Positions 1-5,103 of a stretch of 7,177 nucleotides of DNA are shown piece after piece. The translations under genes and the position numbers were made by a program. The notes beneath the pieces are model-generated. The model did no database searches. It was not told where the DNA came from and was given only the letters and a program-made list of their open reading frames with translations. Source of the stretch: JARROD01 sp037384225. Lineage in GTDB: Bacteria; Pseudomonadota; Gammaproteobacteria; Pseudomonadales; Cellvibrionaceae. The DNA lies in assembly GCA_037384225.1 (NCBI GenBank), contig JARROD010000218.1:1-7177 (forward strand), written 5' to 3'. Every line of letters starts with the position of its first letter. The first letter of the stretch is position 1.

Positions 1-60
1 CTGAACGAGCAATCTCAAGGGGCGTGGGAAGCAATTGCTCATATGTTTGGAATAATATGA
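1..60 (+). CDS. Possible 3' end of an upstream gene (partial)
   Basis: Frame 1 is open from the first base to a TGA at 58-60 and would encode 19 residues ending in AHMFGII. The composition (mixed polar and hydrophobic, with one Trp) is compatible with the C-terminus of a globular protein, and the strong hairpin about 20 bases after the stop fits a gene end. Nineteen residues are too few to name a family, and an open frame of this length can occur by chance. Confidence 0.3.
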   Translation: MNEQSQGAWEAIAHMFGII

Positions 61-81
61 ATAAGAGCTGTAAAAAAAGAG

Positions 82-102
82 GGGATAGGATAGCTCCTAC
101 CC
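82..102. terminator. Strong hairpin, terminator-like
   Basis: GGG (82-84) and TAGGA (86-90) pair with TCCTA (95-99) and CCC (100-102) around a TAGC loop, with a single bulged A at 85. The stem is directly preceded by an A-run (72-78). Read on the minus strand this is a stem followed by a T-run, the classic intrinsic terminator shape; on the plus strand the T-run is absent. It could end the gene that stops at 60, block antisense transcription, or be part of the leader of the exporter gene. The structure is seen directly; its role is inferred. Confidence 0.35.
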
Positions 103-175
103 TATAGGTGACAATCAAACCCCTGGCGCGTTTTATTTGCGCATGCTGCGGGCCTTATATCCTAAGGAAAAAGAC

Positions 176-808
176 ATGTCCATTGAGAAATATTTTATAT
201 TTATCGTTATTACAACTACCTTTCTCTTGTCACCTGGGCCTTCAGTTTTATTGTCAATTACAAATGGCGTTCAGTATGGAGTTGAGAATGCCGCAATTGG
301 TGTGTTAGGGAATGTGGTCGCGTTTCAAATATTGGTGGCGCTGAGTGCCGTTGGGTTAGGTGCTCTCCTTACCGCATCGACTACGTTCTTTATGGCAATG
401 AAAATGCTCGGTGCTCTATATATGATCTATTTGGGAGTAAAAATATGGTTTTCGCCAATCCTAATAATTCCTGTAATGGCGGCTGTAAACACCCACATTT
501 TGAAAAAAATCAATATTTTTAAGCATGCATTTATCACGACATGTTCAAATCCGAAGGCGCTTGTCTATGTAAGTGCATTGCTACCACAATTTATAGAGAA
601 ACAACAAGCATTTGTACCGCAGGTTTTGATTTTTGGGGTAACTTCAGCGGTAATTCAGTTCATAATATTTATGTCATATGCCGTAATTGGGCACAAATCC
701 AAGAGTTGGTTAGAAAGCAGGAATAAGCTTAAGTTATTCAATAGCGTGAGTGGATTAACGATCATAGGGTTTGGTGTGGCTTTGGGGCTATCAAACTATA
801 AGTTATAA
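176..808 (+). CDS. LysE/RhtB-family amino-acid exporter
   Basis: Inner-membrane translocator of 210 residues, the usual size for the LysE/RhtB superfamily, which exports amino acids such as homoserine, threonine, lysine or leucine by proton exchange. Visible family marks are the N-terminal PGPSVLLSITNGVQYG stretch (residues 20-35), a hydrophobic segment at about 44-66, GALYMIYLGVKIW (79-91), and the conserved SNPKALVYVSALLPQFI (124-140), followed by two more hydrophobic segments (about 148-171 and 190-206). The start at 176 is preferred over the in-frame ATG at 137 because AAGGA (164-168) sits 7 bases upstream and the protein then begins directly at the family N-terminus. The gene is more AT-rich than the genes at the right end of the window. 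No regulator gene is visible beside it, and the substrate cannot be told from sequence. Confidence 0.93.
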   Translation: MSIEKYFIFIVITTTFLLSPGPSVLLSITNGVQYGVENAAIGVLGNVVAFQILVALSAVGLGALLTASTTFFMAMKMLGALYMIYLGVKIWFSPILIIPVMAAVNTHILKKINIFKHAFITTCSNPKALVYVSALLPQFIEKQQAFVPQVLIFGVTSAVIQFIIFMSYAVIGHKSKSWLESRNKLKLFNSVSGLTIIGFGVALGLSNYKL

Positions 809-1184
809 GTGTCAATTTGACCGTGATCAGCGTTCATTCGCCGATTCAAGCAACAGCGGAAAATCATAGCGGGGTACAAGGCCGGGGCGGCTTGAAACGA
901 TTTTATGCCAAATTGAATGCAATAGAAGAGGGCATAAGCCAACCGCATACGCTTTAACCTGCTTATTGAGCGGTATCTGGCCTGGAAAGAGTGTAGGTCT
1001 GAACAATTTTTGACCTAGAGGGTTGCCAAATCCGTTTGCCACGCACCCGCTCACAATTTCCTCATCATGCATTTATCTGAAGTTAGCGGTATTATTGGCA
1101 ACCGGGAATAAAATGCCGGTTCACAGGATTCAGCGCCAGTAGGGCGTTAATCCTTACGGCGACAATAATGAGTCTCACACAGGA
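809..1184. other. Intergenic stretch without a convincing gene
   Basis: No frame shows a convincing start, ribosome site and protein-like composition together. The longest frames are an 81-codon minus-strand frame (827-1072) and a plus-strand frame from GTG at 823 to about 957; neither resembles a family I recognise. A small interrupted palindrome, GTCAA-T-TTGAC, lies at 811-821 right after the exporter stop. The 11-mer at 1097-1107 (GGCAACCGGGA) recurs at 1408-1418. This may be old gene debris. Confidence 0.5.
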
Positions 1185-1436
1185 ATGAATGACAGTCAGA
1201 ACGGGCCGGCAACCATTCGTCGGTGTTACGCAACGGTGCTTTTCTCCGATATTTGTGCTTCCACTCGGCTCGCGGAGTTGGTCGACCCGGAGGTTGGTGC
1301 TGAAATTGTAAGCCAGGTAAGGCAGGCGTCCGAGCGTGTCGTTGGCAAGTATTGCGGTGTGATCAATCAGGTATCCGACGACGATTGTGATGGGTCGCCC
1401 ATCGCTGGGCAACCGGGAGAGGGGGTGAATTTATAG
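1185..1436 (+). pseudogene. Truncated class III adenylate/guanylate cyclase domain
   Basis: The encoded 83 residues begin like a class III nucleotidyl cyclase catalytic domain: ATVLFSDICASTRLAEL (residues 16-32) matches the first metal-binding Asp motif (F-x-D-I-x-x-S-T), then DPEVGAEIVSQVRQ, then KYCGVINQVS (55-64), where the family normally continues with GDG and the second metal Asp. Here the frame instead runs into SDDDCDG and stops 19 residues later. A full domain is about 180-200 residues, so most of the catalytic core is missing and it cannot be active. The start is also odd: AGGA abuts the ATG at 1185, while an ATG at 1168 opens a 6-codon frame (MSLTQE) whose TGA (1186-1188) overlaps that ATG. 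This suggests the original start was at 1168 and a frameshift separated it. The TAG falls inside the left arm of the inverted repeat at 1433-1518. Family assignment is confident; the event that broke the gene is inferred. Confidence 0.72.
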
Positions 1437-1518
1437 GATTGGGGGCGAACAGTCTACCTTCAGTCGTACCCGCCGTTGGGTGCCATCGATGTCGCTTGAT
1501 GTTCACCCCCAATCCTAT
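1433..1518. repeat. 18-bp inverted repeat (foldback element) after the cyclase fragment
   Basis: Positions 1433-1450 (ATAGGATTGGGGGCGAAC) and 1501-1518 are reverse complements at 17 of 18 bases, separated by 50 bases. The right arm can also pair with GGGGGTGAA at 1421-1429 (9 of 9 with 1502-1510), so the left side holds two partly repeated copies of the arm. The cyclase frame ends in the left arm. It could be a small foldback/MITE-like insertion, the ends of a decayed mobile element, or a transcription-stopping structure. There is no T-run after the right arm and no transposase in the window. I do not recognise the arm as a named family. Confidence 0.6.
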
Positions 1519-1682
1519 CCCCTGGCCTGGAGGGCCTACGTGGTCATTTCCGGCTGGGCCGGGCTTGTATAGAACCACACTAAGAAGTTTAGGAAAAAAA
1601 TTATTGTTCGAAGCACCAGATTTAAAAATGTATACAACGATGAGGTTTGCAAGCAAATCTAGTTGGAGACATCCACTTTGGG

Positions 1683-1700
1683 TTTGTTTACATTAACAAA
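1683..1700. promoter_or_regulatory. Operator-like palindrome just upstream of the fucosidase ribosome site
   Basis: TTTGTT (1683-1688) and AACAAA (1695-1700) are perfect 6-bp inverted arms around the 6-base centre TACATT. The right arm runs directly into the Shine-Dalgarno sequence AAAGGA (1698-1703) of the fucosidase gene. The size and spacing resemble operators of dimeric repressors such as the LacI family, which often control glycosidase genes; that identity is inference. No regulator gene is nearby. The region is AT-rich, so chance is a real alternative. Confidence 0.3.
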
Positions 1701-1709
1701 GGAATAATT

Positions 1710-3068
1710 ATGTTTTATTTTGCTTTTAAAAGAATTCGTCCGCTTTGTCTTGCGCTCAGTTTGGTCGCCACAGCCGTAGCGGCTAAAGAAATGACCTATC
1801 AGCCAACCCCCTCGAACCTCGAGGCCAGAAAATGGTTTCAGGACGCAAAATTTGGCATATTTATTCATTGGGGTGTTTACAGCCAGTTGGCTGGCGGCGG
1901 TGAAAAGGGTGTAGCAGAATGGGTAATGGAGAACAAAAAAATCCCGATAGACAAATACGAAAGACTAACTGATTTTTTTAATCCAGTGGCTTTTGATGCG
2001 CAAGCGTGGGTTAAAGCCTTTAAATCAGCCGGCGCCCGATACGTTACGATCACCACCAAACACCACGACGGCTTCGCCATGTTCGACAGCAAAGTCAGTG
2101 ATTATGATATTGTCGACCGAACGCCTTTTGGGCGCGATATTATGAAAGAATTGAAAGCGGCATGTGACAAGCACGGCCTGAAGCTGTTTTTCTACTATTC
2201 CCAACTGGACTGGCATCATCCCGACTACTATCCGCGTGGGCGCACAGGACAGAACTACACCGGCAGACCAGAAAGCGGGGAGTGGGACAAATATATCGAT
2301 TATCAGAATGCACAACTGAAGGAATTGCTCACCCATTACGGGAAAATCGGGGGGGTCTGGTTTGATGGTTGGTGGGATCAGCAAGGCAGTCCCTATCAGG
2401 AGCGCTGGAGACTCACAGATACCTACGAATTAATTCATAAACTGCAGCCGCAGGCGTTGGTTATCAATAATCACCATGTTCACCCATATCCCGGCGAAGA
2501 CGTGCAGCCGTTTGAGCAAGACCTCCCCGGTGAAAATACGTCAGGATTTAATACCCATCATGTCAGCGAAACCATGCCACTGGAAATGGCGCAGACCATG
2601 AATGGATCATGGGGCTTCAACCTGGTTGACAACAATTTCAAGTCGACCAGAGAGCTGATACAGACACTGGTCGGCGCGGCCGGGCGAAATGCCAATTATT
2701 TGATGAATACCGGTCCTATGCCTGATGGGCGTCTCCAGCCGGAGAATATTCAAACCTATAAAGAAATGGGGGCGTGGATGAAGGTATATGGCGAGAGTAT
2801 CTACGGCACCCGTGGCGGACCTATTGCCCCTCGCCCCTGGGGTGTAACCACTCAGAAAGGTGGCAAGGTCTATGTACATATCATGAACTGGAAAGACAAT
2901 ACTCTATTAATACCCATTAAAAAAAGGGCGGCTGTCAACGCAACTTTGTTACGAAACGGGAAACAGCTGTCTTTTAAAAATTCCAAAAACGGTATTGTTC
3001 TGACACTACCGGAGAAAGAGCTGAAAGAGTGGGACGTGGTCGTAGAGCTTAAATTCAAGTCTCATTAA
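1710..3068 (+). CDS. Secreted alpha-L-fucosidase, glycoside hydrolase family 29
   Basis: This 452-residue retaining exo-glycosidase should release alpha-linked L-fucose from glycans outside the cytoplasm. Residues 1-25 form a Sec signal peptide (basic KRIR, a hydrophobic core, cleavage near VAA-K26). The catalytic (beta/alpha)8 barrel follows with family landmarks: KFGIFIHWGVYS (47-58), RYVTITTKHHDGFAMFDS (110-127), KLFFYYSQLDWHHPDYY (158-174) and GGVWFDGWWD (214-223), whose Asp219 is in the position of the nucleophile. TMNGSWGFN (296-304) and NANYLMNTGPMPDG (327-340) close the barrel. The acid/base varies within GH29; Glu269 and Glu275 in the segment FEQDLPGE are the nearest candidates, not certain. 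A short beta-rich C-terminal domain (about 370-452) completes a normal-length enzyme. AAAGGA (1698-1703) lies 6 bases before ATG 1710, which also gives the best signal peptide; an upstream in-frame ATG at 1647 is less likely. There is no lipobox and no binding module. It appears to be a single-gene unit. Confidence 0.95.
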   Translation: MFYFAFKRIRPLCLALSLVATAVAAKEMTYQPTPSNLEARKWFQDAKFGIFIHWGVYSQLAGGGEKGVAEWVMENKKIPIDKYERLTDFFNPVAFDAQAWVKAFKSAGARYVTITTKHHDGFAMFDSKVSDYDIVDRTPFGRDIMKELKAACDKHGLKLFFYYSQLDWHHPDYYPRGRTGQNYTGRPESGEWDKYIDYQNAQLKELLTHYGKIGGVWFDGWWDQQGSPYQERWRLTDTYELIHKLQPQALVINNHHVHPYPGEDVQPFEQDLPGENTSGFNTHHVSETMPLEMAQTMNGSWGFNLVDNNFKSTRELIQTLVGAAGRNANYLMNTGPMPDGRLQPENIQTYKEMGAWMKVYGESIYGTRGGPIAPRPWGVTTQKGGKVYVHIMNWKDNTLLIPIKKRAAVNATLLRNGKQLSFKNSKNGIVLTLPEKELKEWDVVVELKFKSH

Positions 3069-3081
3069 CCCTAGGAACGTG

Positions 3082-3226
3082 CACGAAATAACCCCCGGCC
3101 CCATTATCAGTAATGAGAGAGGGCCTCCGATCCATCCCGCCTGGGGCACGTAAAGGTTGCAAAACATTTGGCGCCCATTCTGAAACCTTATCGACCTACT
3201 CCCTGATCGAGTATTGTTATTTCGTG
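3082..3226. repeat. 11-bp perfect inverted repeat, widely spaced
   Basis: CACGAAATAAC (3082-3092) is the exact reverse complement of GTTATTTCGTG (3216-3226), with 123 bases between. I see no target-site duplication at the edges and no transposase. It may mark a tiny decayed insertion, but one such match in a window of this size is not improbable by chance. Confidence 0.3.
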
Positions 3227-3374
3227 GATGTCTATGGGGCATGCAGTAAAGTTAGTAGAACGCATTAAGATGTGATAAACATAACAATTATATTAACAAT
3301 AACGGTAATTTTGTACCCGGAACTCCCCGTCGTGGGCCCGGAGAGTTGCAGATTGGAAGTAAAATGTGCAGGAT

Positions 3375-3412
3375 GCGCGTTTTACGATCACAATCATAGC
3401 CACAAAACGCGC
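3375..3412. promoter_or_regulatory. 9-bp hairpin in the leader of the small exported protein gene
   Basis: GCGCGTTTT (3375-3383) pairs perfectly with AAAACGCGC (3404-3412) around a 20-base loop, 42 bases before the ATG at 3455. It has no following T-run, so it is not a simple terminator. It could be a 5' leader structure or a binding site. Only the pairing is seen; the role is unknown. Confidence 0.35.
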
Positions 3413-3454
3413 CCCCGCCTTCCGGGTGGCCGACGACGTCACGAGGAGAAATTT

Positions 3455-3838
3455 ATGCGACTGAAGTACCATTGTATGGCCACAATTATAACCCTGGCGC
3501 TCAGCGGCACCGCGCTGGCCGCGTGCAACAAACCCCAATTGCCGGATATTGCCGATGGCGCCAGTGCCAGCCAGGCCGTCATGGTAGAGAGTCAGAAGGC
3601 AGTCAAGCAGTACCTGGGGGAAGGCGAGCGCTATCTCGCATGCCTGCAGGAGCAGGAAAAGACGGTTGTCGCCGAGGCCAAGGCGGCGGGGGTCGAACCT
3701 GAGAGTGAAGAAGCCGCTGCCTTAAAAGAGAAAAAAATCGCCATTAACGAGGCCTATAACCACGTCGTCGATGCTATGCATGACCTGGGTGACCGCTTTA
3801 ATGCCGAGGTTAAGAAGTATAAAGCCGCCAATAAGTGA
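3455..3838 (+). CDS. Small exported protein of unknown function, possible lipoprotein
   Basis: The product has 127 residues. The N-terminus (MRLKYHCMATIITLALSGTALA) is a secretion signal. It can be read two ways: signal peptidase I cleavage after ALA (residues 20-22), or a lipobox LAAC with Cys24 lipidated. The mature part is about 100 residues, alanine-, glutamate- and lysine-rich and probably helical, including KAVKQYLGEGERYLACLQEQ (48-67) and a highly charged C-terminal helix (about 90-126). Cys24 and Cys63 could form a disulfide if Cys24 is not lipidated. Short periplasmic proteins of this general shape (lead Cys, proline-rich LPD, then a helix ending in YLxCL) seem familiar from other proteobacteria, but I cannot name a domain or function. 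GAGGAG (3443-3448) lies 6 bases before ATG 3455. In-frame codons upstream from 3272 are not signal-like and are probably not translated. It appears to be transcribed alone. Confidence 0.82.
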   Translation: MRLKYHCMATIITLALSGTALAACNKPQLPDIADGASASQAVMVESQKAVKQYLGEGERYLACLQEQEKTVVAEAKAAGVEPESEEAAALKEKKIAINEAYNHVVDAMHDLGDRFNAEVKKYKAANK

Positions 3839-3865
3839 CCAGAGATTTAATTAGCAGTCATTTGA

Positions 3866-3925
3866 CGGCACCACAAAGCCGGGCGCAGCTCGCTTCGATC
3901 TGTGCCGGTGTTTTCCGGCTAGCCG
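3866..3925. other. Cluster of overlapping inverted repeats, possible terminator or RNA structure
   Basis: CGGCAC (3866-3871) pairs with GTGCCG (3902-3907). AGCCGG (3877-3882), inside that loop, pairs with CCGGCT (3915-3920), outside it, which is the geometry of an H-type pseudoknot. CGGCTAGCCG (3916-3925) is also a perfect palindrome. The cluster starts 28 bases after the stop of the small exported protein, where a 3' end structure would be expected, and a TTTT lies at 3911-3914 inside it. The pairings are real; which of them forms, and why, is unknown. Confidence 0.3.
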
Positions 3926-3953
3926 AATATACCCAATGTGCCTTTGATCCGGC

Positions 3954-3980
3954 GGACGTCTGCCTGACATTGTGCCGACC
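3954..3980. repeat. 27-bp direct repeat, copy 1
   Basis: This matches 4444-4470 at 24 of 27 bases, and all three differences are transitions. Copy 1 also carries a tandem 10-mer: GACATTGTGC at 3966-3975 and again at 3981-3990. The two copies bracket the CBM2-like gene fragment, 490 bases apart. Confidence 0.6.
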
Positions 3981-4137
3981 GACATTGTGCTGATTTTTCT
4001 TTTCATCATCCTATTTCAAATATTCATACGTTCACTTTCCCACAATTCCTTTATTTGAACGACTTGCCTGCGGCCATGGGTTAAAAAAACCTAATTGAAC
4101 GCGCTCGGACACCCTCTGATAAATAACGGGGACAATA

Positions 4138-4368
4138 ATGAACAATCTATCCTCGCGTTTTTTCCAAACGTTAACGGCCAGTATCGCAAGTACCCTGTTG
4201 TTTGTTGCACAGCAGTCCTTGGCAGCCTGCGAATACAGTATCAACAATCACTGGGACAGTGGTTTTCAAGCACCCTGCGATTGGTGGACACGTGCAGGAG
4301 AGACAGGATGTCGGGGCTGGAAAATTTTTCTCTGGCCGTTCTTTTCAAAAAATGCCTTAAAGTTTTAG
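4138..4368 (+). pseudogene. Broken secreted CBM2-like carbohydrate-binding protein (5' fragment)
   Basis: The frame encodes 76 residues: a good Sec signal peptide (1-29, ending QQSLA) and ACEYSINNHWDSGFQA (30-45), which matches the start of a family 2 carbohydrate-binding module, including the early Cys and W-x-x-G-F. The next residues do not fit, but the +1 frame from about 4271 reads TLRLVDTCRRDRMSG, like the expected strand, and the original frame from about 4316 reads GWKIFLWPFFSKN, like the CBM2 GWxxxWxF strand. One lost base near 4271 and one extra G in the GGGG near 4313-4316 would explain this. The module then stops about halfway, at 45-50 of the usual roughly 100 mature residues, and no enzyme domain follows. 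GGGGA (4128-4132) precedes ATG 4138. An alternative is a genuine small secreted protein with Cys31, Cys46 and Cys57. CBM2 modules bind cellulose, chitin or xylan. Confidence 0.5.
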
Positions 4369-4443
4369 AAAAATAAAAAATGCGCAGAAAAATAAAATTC
4401 CTCTGCAGTTTTGCTGTCATTCGAGCGGGCGTCAGCTACCTCT

Positions 4444-4470
4444 GGATGTCCGCCTGACACTGTGCCGACC
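4444..4470. repeat. 27-bp direct repeat, copy 2
   Basis: This copy matches 3954-3980 at 24 of 27 bases, with the identical 9-mer TGTGCCGAC inside. It lies 76 bases after the stop of the CBM2-like fragment and about 200 bases before the bcs-associated membrane protein gene. It may be a dispersed short repeat of the genome or the trace of a local duplication. Confidence 0.6.
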
Positions 4471-4649
4471 ACGTGTTATTGAGAAACTACCAATAAAATG
4501 GATTTTGCCCGACTAAACCGGGTGGCGCTGATGTGCCCAAGTGAGGGAGCAACCGTGTTGGAGACTGTCAATCGACGGCGATTCGACTTCACAGTACTGT
4601 ATTGATAAACATCGCGGTTATTGCGAGAATGGCGGGTCAAATAGTTGTT

Positions 4650-4655
4650 TATAAT
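4650..4655 (+). promoter_or_regulatory. Candidate sigma-70 -10 box for the bcs operon
   Basis: TATAAT is an exact consensus -10 hexamer 19 bases before ATG 4675. There is no good -35 at normal spacing (the nearest TTG-type hexamer, TTGCGA at 4621-4626, is 23 bases away), and a TG lies two bases upstream instead of the one needed for an extended -10. The resulting leader would be only about 13 bases but would still hold the G-rich ribosome site at 4664-4668. It may be a chance match. Confidence 0.3.
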
Positions 4656-4674
4656 TGTGCCATTGGGGGTTGCA

Positions 4675-5103
4675 ATGCCTGCGTTAGAAGGCGCCCGAAA
4701 TAATCGACATAATAACGAAGCATTTTCCACCTATCTTCAACCTGAGATAGATGCCGACATCCCCATTTACAGCTACCGAAAACTGCTGACAGTGAGAAGG
4801 CGTGAGATTATTTTTCGCATCGCTCGCGCCGCCACTGTCACCACATTCGCTTTCTGCACAGTACTGCTCGGTTTCCTCTTTCACGCCAGACCCCAGTATG
4901 CGGCGATTTGGTTTCAGGTCGCCATAGTGTTGGGTGCGATCAGTCTGTTGGCCACGCCACTGGTGTTGTCGCGTCTGGCTTTCCAGCGCCGGCGTCGGCA
5001 GCGGTTGACTCACAACCTTTACAGGGCTGGTCTGCGCCTCGACGATTCGGGCAACCTGGTCACTGACGAAGCACACTACCGCGTGATCTGTGAAAAATGT
5101 TGA
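4675..5103 (+). CDS. Two-helix membrane protein of unknown function, translationally coupled to bcsA
   Basis: The product has 142 residues. A polar N-terminus (1-50) ends in a basic stretch (RRREIIFRIAR, 41-51). Two hydrophobic segments follow at about 52-70 and 77-99, separated by a short HARPQ turn. A second, very basic stretch (QRRRRQR, 104-110) leads to a polar C-terminal tail of about 30 residues ending in EKC. By the positive-inside rule both termini should be cytoplasmic with a periplasmic hairpin (inference). ATG 4675 is preceded by GGGGG (4664-4668); a TTG at 4645 in the same frame is less likely. The stop overlaps the next start as ATGTTGA, a 7-base overlap typical of translational coupling, so the protein probably acts with BcsA at the inner membrane. 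I recognise no domain, and it does not look like BcsQ, BcsR, BcsE, BcsF, BcsG or a PilZ protein. A PgaD-like helper role is only an analogy. Confidence 0.85.
   Translation: MPALEGARNNRHNNEAFSTYLQPEIDADIPIYSYRKLLTVRRREIIFRIARAATVTTFAFCTVLLGFLFHARPQYAAIWFQVAIVLGAISLLATPLVLSRLAFQRRRRQRLTHNLYRAGLRLDDSGNLVTDEAHYRVICEKC

Larger units (their letters stand above)
3069..3454. other. Gene-poor stretch between the fucosidase and the small exported protein
   Basis: No convincing gene. A 51-codon frame from ATG 3113 to TAA 3266-3268 has no ribosome site and no recognisable family. The stretch holds an 11-bp inverted repeat (3082-3092 with 3216-3226), an AT-rich block at about 3268-3315 that could carry a promoter, and a 9-bp hairpin (3375-3412) near the next gene. 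I see no clear intrinsic terminator behind the fucosidase gene. Confidence 0.5.
3839..4137. other. Intergenic stretch with structured and repeated sequence
   Basis: No convincing gene. The left part (3866-3925) is rich in alternative base pairings. The middle holds one copy of the 27-bp direct repeat, and 3990-4137 is mostly AT-rich leader for the CBM2-like fragment. A 28-codon hydrophobic frame from GTG 3972 to a TGA near 4057 has no ribosome site and is probably chance. Confidence 0.45.
4369..4674. other. Intergenic stretch upstream of the cellulose synthesis genes
   Basis: No convincing gene. It contains a weak stem, GCAGA (4384-4388) with TCTGC (4402-4406), in A/T-rich sequence just after the CBM2-like fragment. 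It also holds the second copy of the 27-bp repeat and a candidate -10 element close to the next start. Regulation of the bcs genes, if transcriptional, should act here; I see no clear operator. Confidence 0.45.

Noticed and set aside
137..175. Upstream ATG for the LysE-family exporter
   Set aside because: It would add 13 charged residues before the family N-terminus and lacks a ribosome site, while ATG 176 has AAGGA at good spacing.
827..1072. 81-codon minus-strand frame
   Set aside because: No ribosome site, no recognisable motif, and alternative frames are equally plausible or implausible.
3113..3268. 51-codon plus-strand frame between the fucosidase and the small exported protein
   Set aside because: No ribosome binding site, no recognisable family, and part of it lies within the 3082-3226 inverted repeat.
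4384..4410. Intrinsic terminator after the CBM2-like fragment
   Set aside because: The stem is only 5 bp with a 13-base loop and the following T-run is four bases; too weak to call.
3954..4470. CRISPR-like array or integron cassette repeats
   Set aside because: Only two imperfect repeat copies 490 bases apart, no regular spacers, no cas or integrase gene, and no attC core-site pairs at the gene ends.
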